DNA of 64,000 bases from JBJMQS01 sp045802605 (GCA_045802605.1 JBJMQS010000053.1:1-64000), one strand, 5' to 3'; counted from the first letter of the stretch, positions 7,838 to 17,826 are shown. Notes: generated by a model from the sequence alone, not told the origin. A program made the numbers and translations.

Positions 7838-9928
7838 TTACTTTTCTTCGAATCGCAATTCGGCGGATTGCAAGAGGGCTTTCAATTGCGCCACGCGATC
7901 GGAGGCCACGGCAAACGTGGTGGGTCCGAGTCGTTCCACAAAAAACTCTGCCGCCTCCGGCCATCGCTCTAAGCCGTCGGCGAATTCCTCGGTTGGCGAC
8001 CGGAAGATAACGACCTTTTCCAACTGCGCGGCCGGCAAATCGCGGCCCAGGAATAATAATCGAGCGGTCGGCGGCAATGGACTGCCGGAGCGCCGGGAGA
8101 ACCATTCATCCAACCACGCCAAGTCAACGCCGCCCTGTCGGGCTCGCCGCAACGATTCCAACGACATTCGATATTGCGAGCGATCATCCGCCATGGCGGA
8201 TTCGATCGGTACGCTGAACCGCCTCACTTCCGCGCCAAACAGCAAGTCCGCCCGCCCATCGTTGGCAATGAGTGTCAAACCGTCGTCATCCACCTCAATG
8301 CAGCGTTCCTCAGGAGCCAAGTAGTCACGCGTACCGACCAAACGGAAGCGCGAGAGATTGAGCTGCGACTCAGAAGACACAAGACCGATGCGGTCGGTCA
8401 GTTTGAACTCAACGAGACCTTGTTTGAGTGCTTGTTCAAGTTCATCGGCCGTGCGGAACTCCAACAACATGGCCGAGGGATAGACCTGCACGCGCTCGCG
8501 CTTCGATGCCCACGAGCGCAGCATTTCCAGGACGGAATCTGAAAGTGGCCGCGTCGAGTGGCGTTCGAGCAAGCGCTGCACTTCGGCGACGGACAAGCCT
8601 GACTCCAGCCCCCGATAAACGGAGTCCGGCGTCAGCGTGAGCGTGCACGCCAGTCCAATGGCTTTCCATTCCGCAATGCGCGTCAAGAAAGCGGTCAGTG
8701 ACGGCGTAAGGCCTTGGCGGAATAGCACGACTTCCAAATTCGGCTGCACAAGCAAGGTTTGTGTCACCGCTGGCGGCGGCAGTTTCGCATCGCCGTGCTC
8801 CATTATGGCGCCGCCGAGGTCCGTAAGCCGGACACGATCGTCGGCAACTTCCACAATTCGCAAGGGATGCAATAGTCCGAGCAAAAATGCCTGACACCAA
8901 TTCTGCAAATGGTCCGGATCGAGGGTCCATTCGGGTTGTCGGGAAGCCAGCCAATCGGCGAGCTCAGAGACCTTCAGCCAGTTGTTCTTCGGCGCAGACA
9001 CGAGCGCCATCGCCAGCATCATGGCCATTGGCCGCAGCCTACTGGCCCGCGGCGCATCAAAGCCCACGATGGGATCCCAATTCTCCAAACTAAAAAGTGC
9101 AGACCAAATTTCACCGATGGCGGTCGTCAGGTCCTTATCCCAGCTCTCCGGCAGCTTTGACGCGACCAGTTGTTCATCGTCTACTCCGAGGACGTCAGTG
9201 GCCCGACCCATCTGCACTGTTAAGAGCGCAAGGTCAGCGACGCTGCCCAACGCATCCGCGGGGGCGGCCGAGAGCAGTGGATGAGTCCGGATGCGATCGA
9301 GATCGCGCTTAAACAAGCCGCCAGCCTGCGTCAGTCGTGTTGGCGCGACGCGAACAGTTTGCCAAACAACTGCCAGCCGGATGAGGAATTCCAGCCCATC
9401 GCTCTGGGCACCGCATACTTTCGCTTTGGCTTCGCCGACCGGCGCTCCGATATCGAACGGCTCTTCCCGACAGCGCTTGGCGGCGAGCGGAACGACTTTG
9501 AGCCAGCGCGGAACTGTTGCCGCGGGGGCCAGCCAGGATTCGAACGATTCGACCGGCAGACTTCCGTCGAGTTCGGGATAAATCACGCCGGCTTCGAGCA
9601 GCTCGATGACCGGACCCACTCCTTCGGTATGTCCCAAAGCCGGCAAGAGATCGGCGAACGTTTGCAGCGGCCATCGGTACTGGCTAGTTAGGTCAATCAG
9701 TCGCAACAACTGACGAGCGAGCGGTGACAGTGTCTTCAATGTCCGGTCGAGACTAACCGGATCCTCCAGAGCGGAAAGCATACGGCTTCGCAGCTCGTCG
9801 GGTTGCCACAAGGTTCGCGGCCGAATCAACTTGCTCGCGACCCGGCGCAGCAATTCCTCGCGATAGCGTGCAAGTGCCCGCTCCGCGACGCCGTTTAGTT
9901 CTTCAACACCTGGTTCAGCAATCGACAT
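7838..9928 (-). CDS. Helicase-associated protein (XPB/Ssl2 N-terminal-like domain)
   Basis: This 696-residue protein resembles the bacterial helicase-associated proteins encoded beside XPB helicases (as in mycobacteria, from memory). The first half is helical with winged-helix-like repeats (LSPLARQLLRLIDL, WLKVSELADWLASRQPEW, LRIVEVADDRVRLTDLG). The middle has a conserved TLLVQPNLEVVLFRQGLTP segment typical of the helicase C-like domain family, and the end is mixed. It has no ATPase motif. It lies 3 bases after the small gene and is the last gene of the XPB operon, so it probably works with that helicase in DNA repair or transcription. The exact role is unknown. Confidence 0.75.
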   Translation of the reverse strand: MSIAEPGVEELNGVAERALARYREELLRRVASKLIRPRTLWQPDELRSRMLSALEDPVSLDRTLKTLSPLARQLLRLIDLTSQYRWPLQTFADLLPALGHTEGVGPVIELLEAGVIYPELDGSLPVESFESWLAPAATVPRWLKVVPLAAKRCREEPFDIGAPVGEAKAKVCGAQSDGLEFLIRLAVVWQTVRVAPTRLTQAGGLFKRDLDRIRTHPLLSAAPADALGSVADLALLTVQMGRATDVLGVDDEQLVASKLPESWDKDLTTAIGEIWSALFSLENWDPIVGFDAPRASRLRPMAMMLAMALVSAPKNNWLKVSELADWLASRQPEWTLDPDHLQNWCQAFLLGLLHPLRIVEVADDRVRLTDLGGAIMEHGDAKLPPPAVTQTLLVQPNLEVVLFRQGLTPSLTAFLTRIAEWKAIGLACTLTLTPDSVYRGLESGLSVAEVQRLLERHSTRPLSDSVLEMLRSWASKRERVQVYPSAMLLEFRTADELEQALKQGLVEFKLTDRIGLVSSESQLNLSRFRLVGTRDYLAPEERCIEVDDDGLTLIANDGRADLLFGAEVRRFSVPIESAMADDRSQYRMSLESLRRARQGGVDLAWLDEWFSRRSGSPLPPTARLLFLGRDLPAAQLEKVVIFRSPTEEFADGLERWPEAAEFFVERLGPTTFAVASDRVAQLKALLQSAELRFEEK

Positions 9929-9931
9929 GAA

Positions 9932-10174
9932 TCAAGCCCCGGCCACGCGAGGCGTTTGGCCCATCTTGCGCAGTTCGTCCAACACCGCTTCGACCCGTCC
10001 CGGTCGCAGCAACAGCACGCGCTCGCTCAGCCGGCCCGCAACTTCCTGGGCGAGCCGTTTGCGCGCGAGCAACTCTTCCGCCAAGACGGCGTCTTCTGTG
10101 ACAACCAGCACGACGCGGCGATGCAATTTGACCGGGAAGCGCAACCGCGGATTAATATCGGTGGGCCCGTTCAA
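9932..10174 (-). CDS. Small protein of the XPB operon
   Basis: The 80-residue protein starts with an ATGA overlap with the stop codon of the XPB gene and ends 3 bases before the helicase-associated gene. It reads INPRLRFPVKLHRRVVLVVTE followed by an amphipathic helical part (EELLARKRLAQEVAGRL) and RPGRVEAVLDELRKMGQTP. I do not recognise a family. Tight overlap on both sides suggests that it is a real subunit or accessory factor of the helicase module. Confidence 0.65.
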   Translation of the reverse strand: MNGPTDINPRLRFPVKLHRRVVLVVTEDAVLAEELLARKRLAQEVAGRLSERVLLLRPGRVEAVLDELRKMGQTPRVAGA

Positions 10175-11985
10175 GCGGTATCTCGCATCGGAGCCTGCAC
10201 CTCAGAGCCGTCTAAAATTTCGTAGCTGTAACCCTGTTCTGTGAGAAACATCTGCCGGTGGTGGGCAAAGTCGAGTTCGCGAGTGTCGCGCGTGACGAGC
10301 GTGTAAAAGTGGGCCACTTCACCGCCGGTCTTCGGCCGCAAGATCCGCCCGAGCCGCTGCGCTTCTTCCTGCCGAGAACCAAACGTGCCTGACACTTGGA
10401 TCAGCACATTCGCGTCGGGCAGATCAATCGCAAAGTTCCCGACCTTGGAGAGAATCAAATGGCGAACCTCGCCGCGGCGGAACTTGGTGTACAATTCCTC
10501 GCGCTCAGGCCCGGGTGTGGCGCCGGTAATCAACGGCAGATCGAACCGTCTGGCCAACCGGCGGAGTTGCTTGAGGTACTGACCGATCACGAGCACGCGG
10601 TCGCCCTGGTAGCGATGGAGCAACCGGCCAACGACTTCGTCCTTTTCCGGGTTCTCACTCGCGATGCGATACTTATGCCGCCATTCGGCGACGGCGTATT
10701 CCATTCGCATATCTTCGGGTAGTGCGGTACGTACCTCAGTGCAGTTCGCCTCGGCAATCCAGCCTTTGGTTTCTAATTCGCGCCAGGGCACGTCATATTT
10801 CTTCGGACCGATCAGGCTGAACACGTCGCCTTCGCGCCCATCTTCGCGGATCAGAGTCGCCGTCAAACCTAGCCGACGGCGGGCTTGAATGTTCGCGGTG
10901 ACGCGAAAGACCGGTGCCGGCAATAGGTGCACCTCGTCATAAATGATCAAACCCCAATCGCGCTCGTTGAAGAGTTTGAAGTGGGGGAACTCGTCACTTT
11001 TGTCCGGGCGATAAGTGAGGATTTGGTACGTTGCCAGAGTCACAGGAGCGATATTCTTCGTCTCGCCCGTATACTCGGCGATCTGATCGTCGTTGAGGGT
11101 GGACTTGTCGAGAATCTCACGTCGCCACTGCTTGGCGGCGGTGATGCCAGTGGTGAGCACCAATGTATTTCGCTGACACAGCGCCATGGCGGCAATACCG
11201 ACGATGGTCTTCCCTGCCCCACATGGCAACACGATGACGCCCGAGCCGCCGCGAACGTCGCCGCCGGCGAAGAACACGTCGGCCGAGTTTCGTTGGTAGT
11301 CTCGGACGTGAAATGGCAGGCCCGACCGACAAACCTGACGCAGACCGATCTCAAGCGGCGCACCTTCGGTATAGCCGGCCAAGTCCTCGACCGGATAACC
11401 GACGGCGAGCAGGCCCTGCTTAAGAATTCCGCGAAAACCCGGATCAATGCGCACCGCTCGCGGAGTCAGGCGTTCGCCAAGATACTGACGAATCTTGGGC
11501 TGCCGTAAGATTTCTTCGAGCAGAGGAATATCTACGCTGACGAGCTTGAGAAAGTCGCCGTCGCGTTCGAGCCGAAGTCGGCCATACCGGGAGACGAGTT
11601 CGTTCAGATCCGGCGCCAAGTTTCCGGGAACCGGAAACTTGCTGTACCTGCCGAGGACGTCGAGCATCTCTTCAGCGGTCATTCCGGCTGCGGCCGCGTT
11701 CCAAAGGGACAAAGGCGAGATGCGATAGGTGTGGATGTGCTCCGGGCTCTTTTCCAGCTCCGCGAACGGAGCAAGAGCGTCCCGCGCTTCGGTGTATTTT
11801 GGGTTATCGACTTCGACCAGAATCGACTTATCGCTTTGAACGATGAAGGGATTCGTCGGATCGAAGGCTTGAACAGAGCTCGCAGGCTTCCGCGTTATCG
11901 GCATTTGCCGGTCAATTCTCGTAAACCTGGCAGCTTGGGCAAAGCGGCCTGGAAGGTCGTAAACTGCGCATCCTAGCGGTGGCAC
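10171..11985 (-). CDS. XPB-family DNA helicase
   Basis: The protein has an N-terminal damage-recognition-like region (about 30-200), then helicase domain 1 with HVRDYQRNSADVF, the Walker A motif PCGAGKT, the box DEVH and GLTATLIREDGREGD (the RED motif of XPB). Domain 2 has VLVIGQYLKQL and QRLGRILRPK. These are the hallmarks of ERCC3/XPB, a 3'-5' SF2 helicase which in eukaryotes belongs to TFIIH. The start may be the internal ATG at 11904 (MPITRKPAS), because residues 1-27 do not look conserved. It is the first gene of a three-gene operon. Confidence 0.9.
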   Translation of the reverse strand: MPPLGCAVYDLPGRFAQAARFTRIDRQMPITRKPASSVQAFDPTNPFIVQSDKSILVEVDNPKYTEARDALAPFAELEKSPEHIHTYRISPLSLWNAAAAGMTAEEMLDVLGRYSKFPVPGNLAPDLNELVSRYGRLRLERDGDFLKLVSVDIPLLEEILRQPKIRQYLGERLTPRAVRIDPGFRGILKQGLLAVGYPVEDLAGYTEGAPLEIGLRQVCRSGLPFHVRDYQRNSADVFFAGGDVRGGSGVIVLPCGAGKTIVGIAAMALCQRNTLVLTTGITAAKQWRREILDKSTLNDDQIAEYTGETKNIAPVTLATYQILTYRPDKSDEFPHFKLFNERDWGLIIYDEVHLLPAPVFRVTANIQARRRLGLTATLIREDGREGDVFSLIGPKKYDVPWRELETKGWIAEANCTEVRTALPEDMRMEYAVAEWRHKYRIASENPEKDEVVGRLLHRYQGDRVLVIGQYLKQLRRLARRFDLPLITGATPGPEREELYTKFRRGEVRHLILSKVGNFAIDLPDANVLIQVSGTFGSRQEEAQRLGRILRPKTGGEVAHFYTLVTRDTRELDFAHHRQMFLTEQGYSYEILDGSEVQAPMRDTA

Positions 11986-12014
11986 CCCTATGCTTCAAGC
12001 CGAACAAGCGAGTT

Positions 12015-12055
12015 GAACACGGAGAGCACGGAGAAATGCCTTTTCTCCGTGTTCC
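12015..12055. repeat. Intergenic inverted repeat of the CACGGAG type
   Basis: GAACACGGAGAGCACGGAGAAA is mirrored after four bases by TTTTCTCCGTGTTCC. It belongs to the same general class of rRNA-like palindromes as those at 16757-16843 and 40571-40657. It lies between the divergent XPB and membrane-protein genes, so it is not a shared terminator there. Confidence 0.6.
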
Positions 12056-12161
12056 CTGAGATCTGTCTGGTTAATTTTGCGTTTTGCCCGTCTTTTGGTT
12101 GTACCGAGTCGTCGAATACAGATAGAGTATTAGCGGTGGAATACCCTTTGGGAGTCCGCTC

Positions 12162-13925
12162 ATGACTCCGTCCGTGCGCAGCCAAATTACCCGTCAAGTC
12201 AACAAAGTCCGACGCCGGCTCATTGCATTGCGACTCTTGCAAGGCTCAATCGTGGCTATTGCGATCGCATTGGCAGTAACAACCGTTTGGCTGCTTGTGG
12301 AGCCGTTTGCCTTTGACAACCGAATCATGTGGCTCCGTTGGGCTGTCCTCGGCGGCACGGCCGCTGTGGGATTCTTGGGTGCTTGCGTCATTGCACTTAT
12401 GCGGGCACCTGATCGCACGCGTGCGGCCCTTTGGCTCGACGATGCCTTCGCCTTGCGCGAACGCACGGTGACGAGCCTTTCCCTCACCAGTGAAGATGAA
12501 GCGACGCCAGCCGGGCAAGCACTGTTGCAAGACGCTCTAGCTCGTGTAAACGGCTTGAAGGTCGGCGAGCGATTCCCGTTGCACGTGGGACGAGTCGGCT
12601 GGTTGGTACCAGGTGCCGTCGCAGTGCTGGCGTTAGTGGCTCTCTTCTACGATCCGGTGATTCCAAAAGCCGGCGCCACCACGGAAGACCCGAAACTCGC
12701 CGCTGCCGACAAAGCGGCCCTCGAAAAAAAGCTTGCCGAGATCCAGAAGCCCAAGCGTGATCCGCTCGTAACGCCCCCCAAAGAGAAATCGGAACAACTT
12801 AAGCAACTCGAAGCCCGGCTCGATGAATTGGAGCGCAAGCCGCGCGACACGACGCAGCAATTGCGTGATCGGGTCAAAGAAATCACGCCGATCGAAGATG
12901 AAATCAAGAAGCTCGAGCGCGAGCGCACTGAAAAAGCGCGCATGCTTCAGCAACAGTTACAGAACAAAGATGGGCTGATGCCTAATGACGCGCCGAAGGA
13001 TGGCCCTGCTAATTCGTTCCAGAAAGCCCTCTCCGAGGGCGATCTAGAACAGGCCCGCGAGGAGCTCGACAAGCTTGCCAAGAAGATGCAAGCAGGCGAG
13101 ATGTCCGACAAGGACAAAGAAAATCTCGCCAAGCAGATGAACAACATTCAGAAGAAGCTGCAGGACCTGTCGCAGCAAAAAGACAAGCAAGAGATGCTGA
13201 AGAAACTGGCCGACGAGGGCAAGCTCGATCCCGAGGCCCTCGAACGCGAGATGCAGCAACTGAAGCAAGACAACGAAAAACTCAAAGACCTCCAGAAGCT
13301 CGCCAACAAGATGAGCCAATGCCAGCAATGCATGAAGTCCGGCGATATGTCCGGCGCGCAAAAAGCAATGGGCGAAGCGCTCGATCAACTCGATCAAATG
13401 AATCAGGAATCGAACGAACTGAACGAGCTGCGCGAACAACTATCCAAACTTAGTCAGTCCAAAGACGCGCTCACGAGCGCTTGCGATTCCAATTGCCCGG
13501 GCGGCGACGGCGACGATGACAGTGACGGCAAGCGAAACAACCCATCAGAATTAAAGCAGGGTAACGGCCGTGGATTGAGCAGGGCTGAAGGTGGTCGCGG
13601 CACGCGCCCGGAAGATAGCCAGGGCAAAGTTCGTTCCTTCGATGCCAAACAGCAGGGTCAGTTCAACGCCAAGGGACAGAAGATGTTCGACGGCTTCGTG
13701 CCCGGCCAGGCATTCAAGAAAAAGAGCGGCGTTGAACTCGCTGGCGAGATCAAGCAAGCCGCTCAACAAGCGCCTGAAGCGATCGAGAACCAGCGCATCC
13801 CCAAAGCCGCTCGCGATATGGCCAAAGGTTATTTCAAGAACCTCGGCGGCCAGGCAGAAGCGGCGAAGCCAGACGACAAAGCCAAGGCGGACGCCGAGAA
13901 GCCGAAGGCGGACGAAAAGAAGTAA
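12162..13925 (+). CDS. Membrane protein with long coiled coil, unknown function
   Basis: The start ATG has GGGAG upstream. The N-terminus has two membrane helices (about 24-45 and 57-78) and a third near 146-165, with a soluble loop between the second and third. From about 185 to 440 the sequence is highly charged and heptad-like (KEITPIEDEIKKLERERTEKARMLQQ-type repeats rich in K, E, Q), predicting a long coiled coil. Then follow a short cysteine cluster (MSQCQQCMKSGD), a glycine/aspartate-rich stretch (GGDGDDDSDG) and a charged tail. Large membrane/coiled-coil proteins of this shape are frequent in planctomycetes. I cannot assign a function. Aconitase follows after about 120 bases. Confidence 0.75.
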   Translation: MTPSVRSQITRQVNKVRRRLIALRLLQGSIVAIAIALAVTTVWLLVEPFAFDNRIMWLRWAVLGGTAAVGFLGACVIALMRAPDRTRAALWLDDAFALRERTVTSLSLTSEDEATPAGQALLQDALARVNGLKVGERFPLHVGRVGWLVPGAVAVLALVALFYDPVIPKAGATTEDPKLAAADKAALEKKLAEIQKPKRDPLVTPPKEKSEQLKQLEARLDELERKPRDTTQQLRDRVKEITPIEDEIKKLERERTEKARMLQQQLQNKDGLMPNDAPKDGPANSFQKALSEGDLEQAREELDKLAKKMQAGEMSDKDKENLAKQMNNIQKKLQDLSQQKDKQEMLKKLADEGKLDPEALEREMQQLKQDNEKLKDLQKLANKMSQCQQCMKSGDMSGAQKAMGEALDQLDQMNQESNELNELREQLSKLSQSKDALTSACDSNCPGGDGDDDSDGKRNNPSELKQGNGRGLSRAEGGRGTRPEDSQGKVRSFDAKQQGQFNAKGQKMFDGFVPGQAFKKKSGVELAGEIKQAAQQAPEAIENQRIPKAARDMAKGYFKNLGGQAEAAKPDDKAKADAEKPKADEKK

Positions 13926-14047
13926 TTGTCGTACGGCCCGAAATCACCATAGAAATCCCGGAAACCTGCGGTCAAGTCACATCGTGTGGCCGCGTCGCGC
14001 CATTCTCACAGAATAACCAATTGACCACCTTCTCGCAGGGAACGGCG

Positions 14048-16747
14048 ATGACGACGAATTCATTTGGCAGCCAAGCGACTCTGAATGTTGGCGATCGGGC
14101 GTACACGATTTACCGTCTCGACGTAATCGACAAGCGCTTTCCTGCCGCCAAACGGTTGCCGTTCACACTACGAGTGTTGCTCGAGGGGCTACTCCGCACA
14201 GAAGATGGCATCACCGTTCGTCCTGGCGAAATCGAGGCGCTCGCGAACTGGCAGCCCAAGGCCGAGCCAGATCGCGAGATTGCGTTCACACCGGCCCGCG
14301 TGCTACTGCAAGACTTCACCGGCGTACCGTGTGTTGTCGATCTCGCCGCCATGCGCGATGCGATGAAGCGCCTTGGCGGCGACCCCAAGCGCATCAACCC
14401 ACTACAACCGGTCGAACTTGTGATCGACCACTCCGTGCAGGTCGATGACTTCGGGAATCCGAAGGCTTTTGAGAACAACACCAAACTGGAATACGATCGC
14501 AACAAAGAACGCTACGTGTTCCTGCGCTGGGGCCAAAACGCTTTCCGCAACTTTCGCGTTGTGCCACCGGAAACCGGCATCGTGCATCAAGTCAATCTCG
14601 AATACCTCGCGCGGGTTGTTTTCGTCAACGATGCTCTCGTGGCATATCCCGACACGCTCGTGGGCACCGACTCGCACACGACCATGATCAACGGATTGGG
14701 TGTGCTCGGCTGGGGCGTTGGCGGCATCGAAGCCGAGGCCGCGATGCTCGGCCAGCCAGTGTCCATGCTCATCCCGCAAGTCGTCGGCTTCAAACTGTCG
14801 GGCCGGCTGCCGGCGGGTGCCACTGCGACTGATCTGGTGCTTACCGTAACGCAGATCCTGCGCAAGCACGGCGTCGTCGGCAAATTTGTCGAGTTCTATG
14901 GCCCGGGAATCAGCGCGCTCAGCCTCGCCGACCGCGCCACTATTGCCAACATGGCCCCCGAGTACGGAGCCACATGCGGCTTCTTCCCCGTCGATGCCGA
15001 AACGCTCAACTATATGCGGCTGACCAACCGCCCGGCCCAATTGGTTGAACTCGTTGAGGCCTATTGCAAAGAGCAAGGGCTATTCCATACGCCCGACTGT
15101 TCGGAACCTAACTTCACCGAAACTCTGGGCCTCGACTTGGCAACAGTCGAGCCGAGCCTTGCGGGCCCGAGCCGGCCTCAGGACCGCGTCCGGCTCAAGG
15201 ACGTGAAGGCCTCGTTCGCTGAAGCGTTGCCGAAACTCTTGAACACCGCAAAGAGCCGGACCAAGCCCTTGCCTGTAGCAACCGAAAGCGGAACTGCCGT
15301 CGCGGAGCCGACGAGCACTGGTTCGCTGCATCACGGCTCGGTGGTCATCGCCGCGATCACAAGTTGCACGAATACCTCCAATCCATCGGTACTCGTCGCC
15401 GCGGGATTGCTCGCCGACAAGGCTGTGCAAAAGGGTCTGAACACACAGCCCTGGGTGAAAACGAGCCTCGCGCCGGGTTCGAAAGTAGTCACGCAGTACC
15501 TCAAAGATTCCGGCCTGTCGGTGAGCCTCGATGCACTGCGATTCAATCTCGTGGGCTATGGCTGCACCACTTGTATTGGCAACTCGGGCCCGCTGCCCGA
15601 AGCAATCTCGCAAGAGATCGACGCCGGCAGTCTAGTTGTGTCCGCCGTGCTCAGCGGTAATCGCAACTTCGAGGGAAGAATCCATCCAGAGGTGCGTGCA
15701 AACTATCTTGCGTCACCGCCGCTAGTCGTGGCTTACGCGCTGGCTGGCCGAGTAGACATTGATTGGGACAACGAGCCGGTCGGCTATGGCAAAGGCAATC
15801 AACCGGTATACTTGCGCGAGATTTGGCCGACAGCCGAAGAAGTGCAGGCGGTCATGGCGAAGTCAATAAACGCTGACATCTATCGCCGGATCTATGCGGA
15901 GGTATTCGCTGGCGATTCCCATTGGACTCAGTTGCAAGTGCCCACGGGCGATCTTTATGCGTGGGACGCGCAATCGACCTACGTGAAGAATCCACCTTAC
16001 TTCGTGGATATGACGCCAACTCCTCCTCCCGTTACGGATATCCGCGGCGCGAGAGTGCTGGCCCTCTTGGGGGACAGCATCACGACCGATCACATTTCAC
16101 CCGCAGGCTCGATCAAGAAAGACGGACCGGCCGGGCAGTATCTCATCGCTCATGGCGTCGAGCCGCGCGAGTTCAACTCTTACGGCGCTCGCCGTGGCAA
16201 TCACGAGGTGATGATGCGTGGCACTTTCGCCAACGTCCGGCTCAAGAACTTGCTCGCGCCGGGCACTGAAGGAGGCGTGACCCGCCACCTACCTGATGGC
16301 GAATTGATGTCGATCTACGACGCATCCATGTTGTACCAGGCCGATGGTGTGCCACTCATCGTTCTGGCCGGCAAAGAATATGGCTCTGGCTCATCGCGCG
16401 ACTGGGCGGCTAAAGGCGTGAAGCTGCTCGGCGTGCGGGCCGTCATCGCCGAGAGCTTCGAGCGAATTCATCGCTCCAACCTCGTGGGCATGGGCGTGTT
16501 GCCGCTCCAATTCAAAGCCGGCGAGAACGCTGCAACACTTAGTTTGACGGGCGAAGAGGTCTTTGCGGTCGAAGGCTTAGCGGATGCGCTCGCCAGCAAT
16601 TTTGCCAATGGTCGAGTGATGACCGTAGCAGCCAATGGAAAGTCGTTCCAAGCGCTCGCCCGTATCGATACGCCAAAGGAAATCGACTACTACCGCCACG
16701 GCGGGATTTTGCCATATGTGTTGCGTCAATTGGCGGGCCGGGCTTAG
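14048..16747 (+). CDS. acnA: Aconitate hydratase
   Basis: This is a full-length (about 899 residues) AcnA/IRP-type aconitase, which interconverts citrate and isocitrate in the TCA cycle. The [4Fe-4S] cysteines are visible in AAITSCTNTSNPSV and in GYGCTTCIGNSGPL, and other family motifs include GTDSHTTMINGLGVLGWGVGGIEAE, SYGARRGNHEVMMRGTF and AGKEYGSGSSRDWAAKG in the swivelling domain. I choose ATG 14048 because AGGGA lies before it, rather than the TTG at 14021. It converges with an ABC exporter gene, with an inverted repeat in between. Confidence 0.97.
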   Translation: MTTNSFGSQATLNVGDRAYTIYRLDVIDKRFPAAKRLPFTLRVLLEGLLRTEDGITVRPGEIEALANWQPKAEPDREIAFTPARVLLQDFTGVPCVVDLAAMRDAMKRLGGDPKRINPLQPVELVIDHSVQVDDFGNPKAFENNTKLEYDRNKERYVFLRWGQNAFRNFRVVPPETGIVHQVNLEYLARVVFVNDALVAYPDTLVGTDSHTTMINGLGVLGWGVGGIEAEAAMLGQPVSMLIPQVVGFKLSGRLPAGATATDLVLTVTQILRKHGVVGKFVEFYGPGISALSLADRATIANMAPEYGATCGFFPVDAETLNYMRLTNRPAQLVELVEAYCKEQGLFHTPDCSEPNFTETLGLDLATVEPSLAGPSRPQDRVRLKDVKASFAEALPKLLNTAKSRTKPLPVATESGTAVAEPTSTGSLHHGSVVIAAITSCTNTSNPSVLVAAGLLADKAVQKGLNTQPWVKTSLAPGSKVVTQYLKDSGLSVSLDALRFNLVGYGCTTCIGNSGPLPEAISQEIDAGSLVVSAVLSGNRNFEGRIHPEVRANYLASPPLVVAYALAGRVDIDWDNEPVGYGKGNQPVYLREIWPTAEEVQAVMAKSINADIYRRIYAEVFAGDSHWTQLQVPTGDLYAWDAQSTYVKNPPYFVDMTPTPPPVTDIRGARVLALLGDSITTDHISPAGSIKKDGPAGQYLIAHGVEPREFNSYGARRGNHEVMMRGTFANVRLKNLLAPGTEGGVTRHLPDGELMSIYDASMLYQADGVPLIVLAGKEYGSGSSRDWAAKGVKLLGVRAVIAESFERIHRSNLVGMGVLPLQFKAGENAATLSLTGEEVFAVEGLADALASNFANGRVMTVAANGKSFQALARIDTPKEIDYYRHGGILPYVLRQLAGRA

Positions 16748-16756
16748 AAAAAGAGC

Positions 16757-16843
16757 TAACCGCAGAGACGCGGAGAGCGCAGAGCAAATACCGAGAATAC
16801 CTCTTCTCTGTCTTTCTCTGCGCTCTCTGCGTCTCTGCGGTTA
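16757..16843. terminator. Long inverted repeat between convergent genes
   Basis: Arms 16757-16784 and 16816-16843 are complementary over 28 bases with one mismatch (core CCGCAGAGACGC...GAGAGCGCAGAG). It sits between acnA and the convergent ABC permease gene and can act as a terminator for both. It belongs to a dispersed palindromic repeat family seen again near 40.6 kb. Confidence 0.7.
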
Positions 16844-16848
16844 ACTCT

Positions 16849-17826
16849 TCATAGAGGTGCCGGCAGGTCGCGCCGCCGGAAGATCACTAGCGCGATTAGA
16901 TAGCCAACCAATCCCACGCTGACCAATACCGCCACCACATTCACCGGCACGGGACTACTTCCCATTCCTGCGAGCAAATCCACCGTCCAGCGTTTGTTCA
17001 AAATGATCTGTTGCGGCTGATAGTAGTAGAAGGCCGTGAATGGCCGCAGGAAAGCGAGTGTGTCCCAGAGTTGGCCGATTAAGTTGGCGATGAACTGCAC
17101 CAGCACGAGCAGCACCGCCCAGCCCAGGACGCGGAAGCGAAATCGCCCGGCCGCTGAAATGGCGATGGTCATGCCACTGAAGGCAAAGATTAGTGCAGCG
17201 ATGTTGGCGAGTGCAGGCCCAAACGCGGTCAGATCGGTCGCGAGCATTTTCGGGTCGACCACGACTTTGAATGGCAGTTTGCCGAACATCTGCTGCACAT
17301 TCTCCGGACTCACCTCGAAGGAACCGACCAATTGAAACCCAAGCGCAGTGCCAGCCCACATGCTTAACGCGATGATCGGGATCACAAGTAGATCGACGAG
17401 AAAGTGCGCGAGCACGAGGCGGCTTCGTGGCACCGGCTGTGCGAGCAAAAGTTCTATGGTCCCGCGGCCAAGTTCGCCGGCAATCGCTGAGGCCGCCCGA
17501 CCCACCCCCCAGACACAAAAGACGATGAGCATCAAGGGATGCATGTAACCGATGCTGAGCACGTCCATCGCCCGCTCGAAATGAATATCTTCGCCGCCGG
17601 CCATCGTTTGCACGATCCGGCCGGGGCCACTGAACAGCATGTCCTCGATTTGTCGTTGATACAGGCCGGCCCGCTCGGCCACTGTCGAAAAGAACGGCGA
17701 GATTTGCATCGCGGCCCGTTGAGCGATCTTCACCCAGAAACACTCATACGCGATGACCAACAGGCAAACGATGGCCAGCGGTAGCCGAATGTCGCGCAGA
17801 AATTTGCGGACCAACACGAAGGTCAT
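16849..17826 (-). CDS. ABC-2 type transporter permease
   Basis: The 325-residue protein has about six membrane helices: near 15-35, 95-115, 130-165 (LVLAHFLVDLLVIPIIALSMW), 195-225, 235-260 and 298-318. The topology matches ABC-2 exporters, including an extracytoplasmic loop after helix 1. RGTIELLLAQPVPRSRLVLAHF is a typical cytoplasmic helix segment of this family. It overlaps the ATPase gene by 4 bases (ATGA), so the two form one exporter. Substrate unknown. Confidence 0.85.
   Translation of the reverse strand: MTFVLVRKFLRDIRLPLAIVCLLVIAYECFWVKIAQRAAMQISPFFSTVAERAGLYQRQIEDMLFSGPGRIVQTMAGGEDIHFERAMDVLSIGYMHPLMLIVFCVWGVGRAASAIAGELGRGTIELLLAQPVPRSRLVLAHFLVDLLVIPIIALSMWAGTALGFQLVGSFEVSPENVQQMFGKLPFKVVVDPKMLATDLTAFGPALANIAALIFAFSGMTIAISAAGRFRFRVLGWAVLLVLVQFIANLIGQLWDTLAFLRPFTAFYYYQPQQIILNKRWTVDLLAGMGSSPVPVNVVAVLVSVGLVGYLIALVIFRRRDLPAPL

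Noticed and set aside
14402..15076. Minus-strand frame of 224 residues in acnA
   Set aside because: Antisense to aconitase, no recognisable protein.
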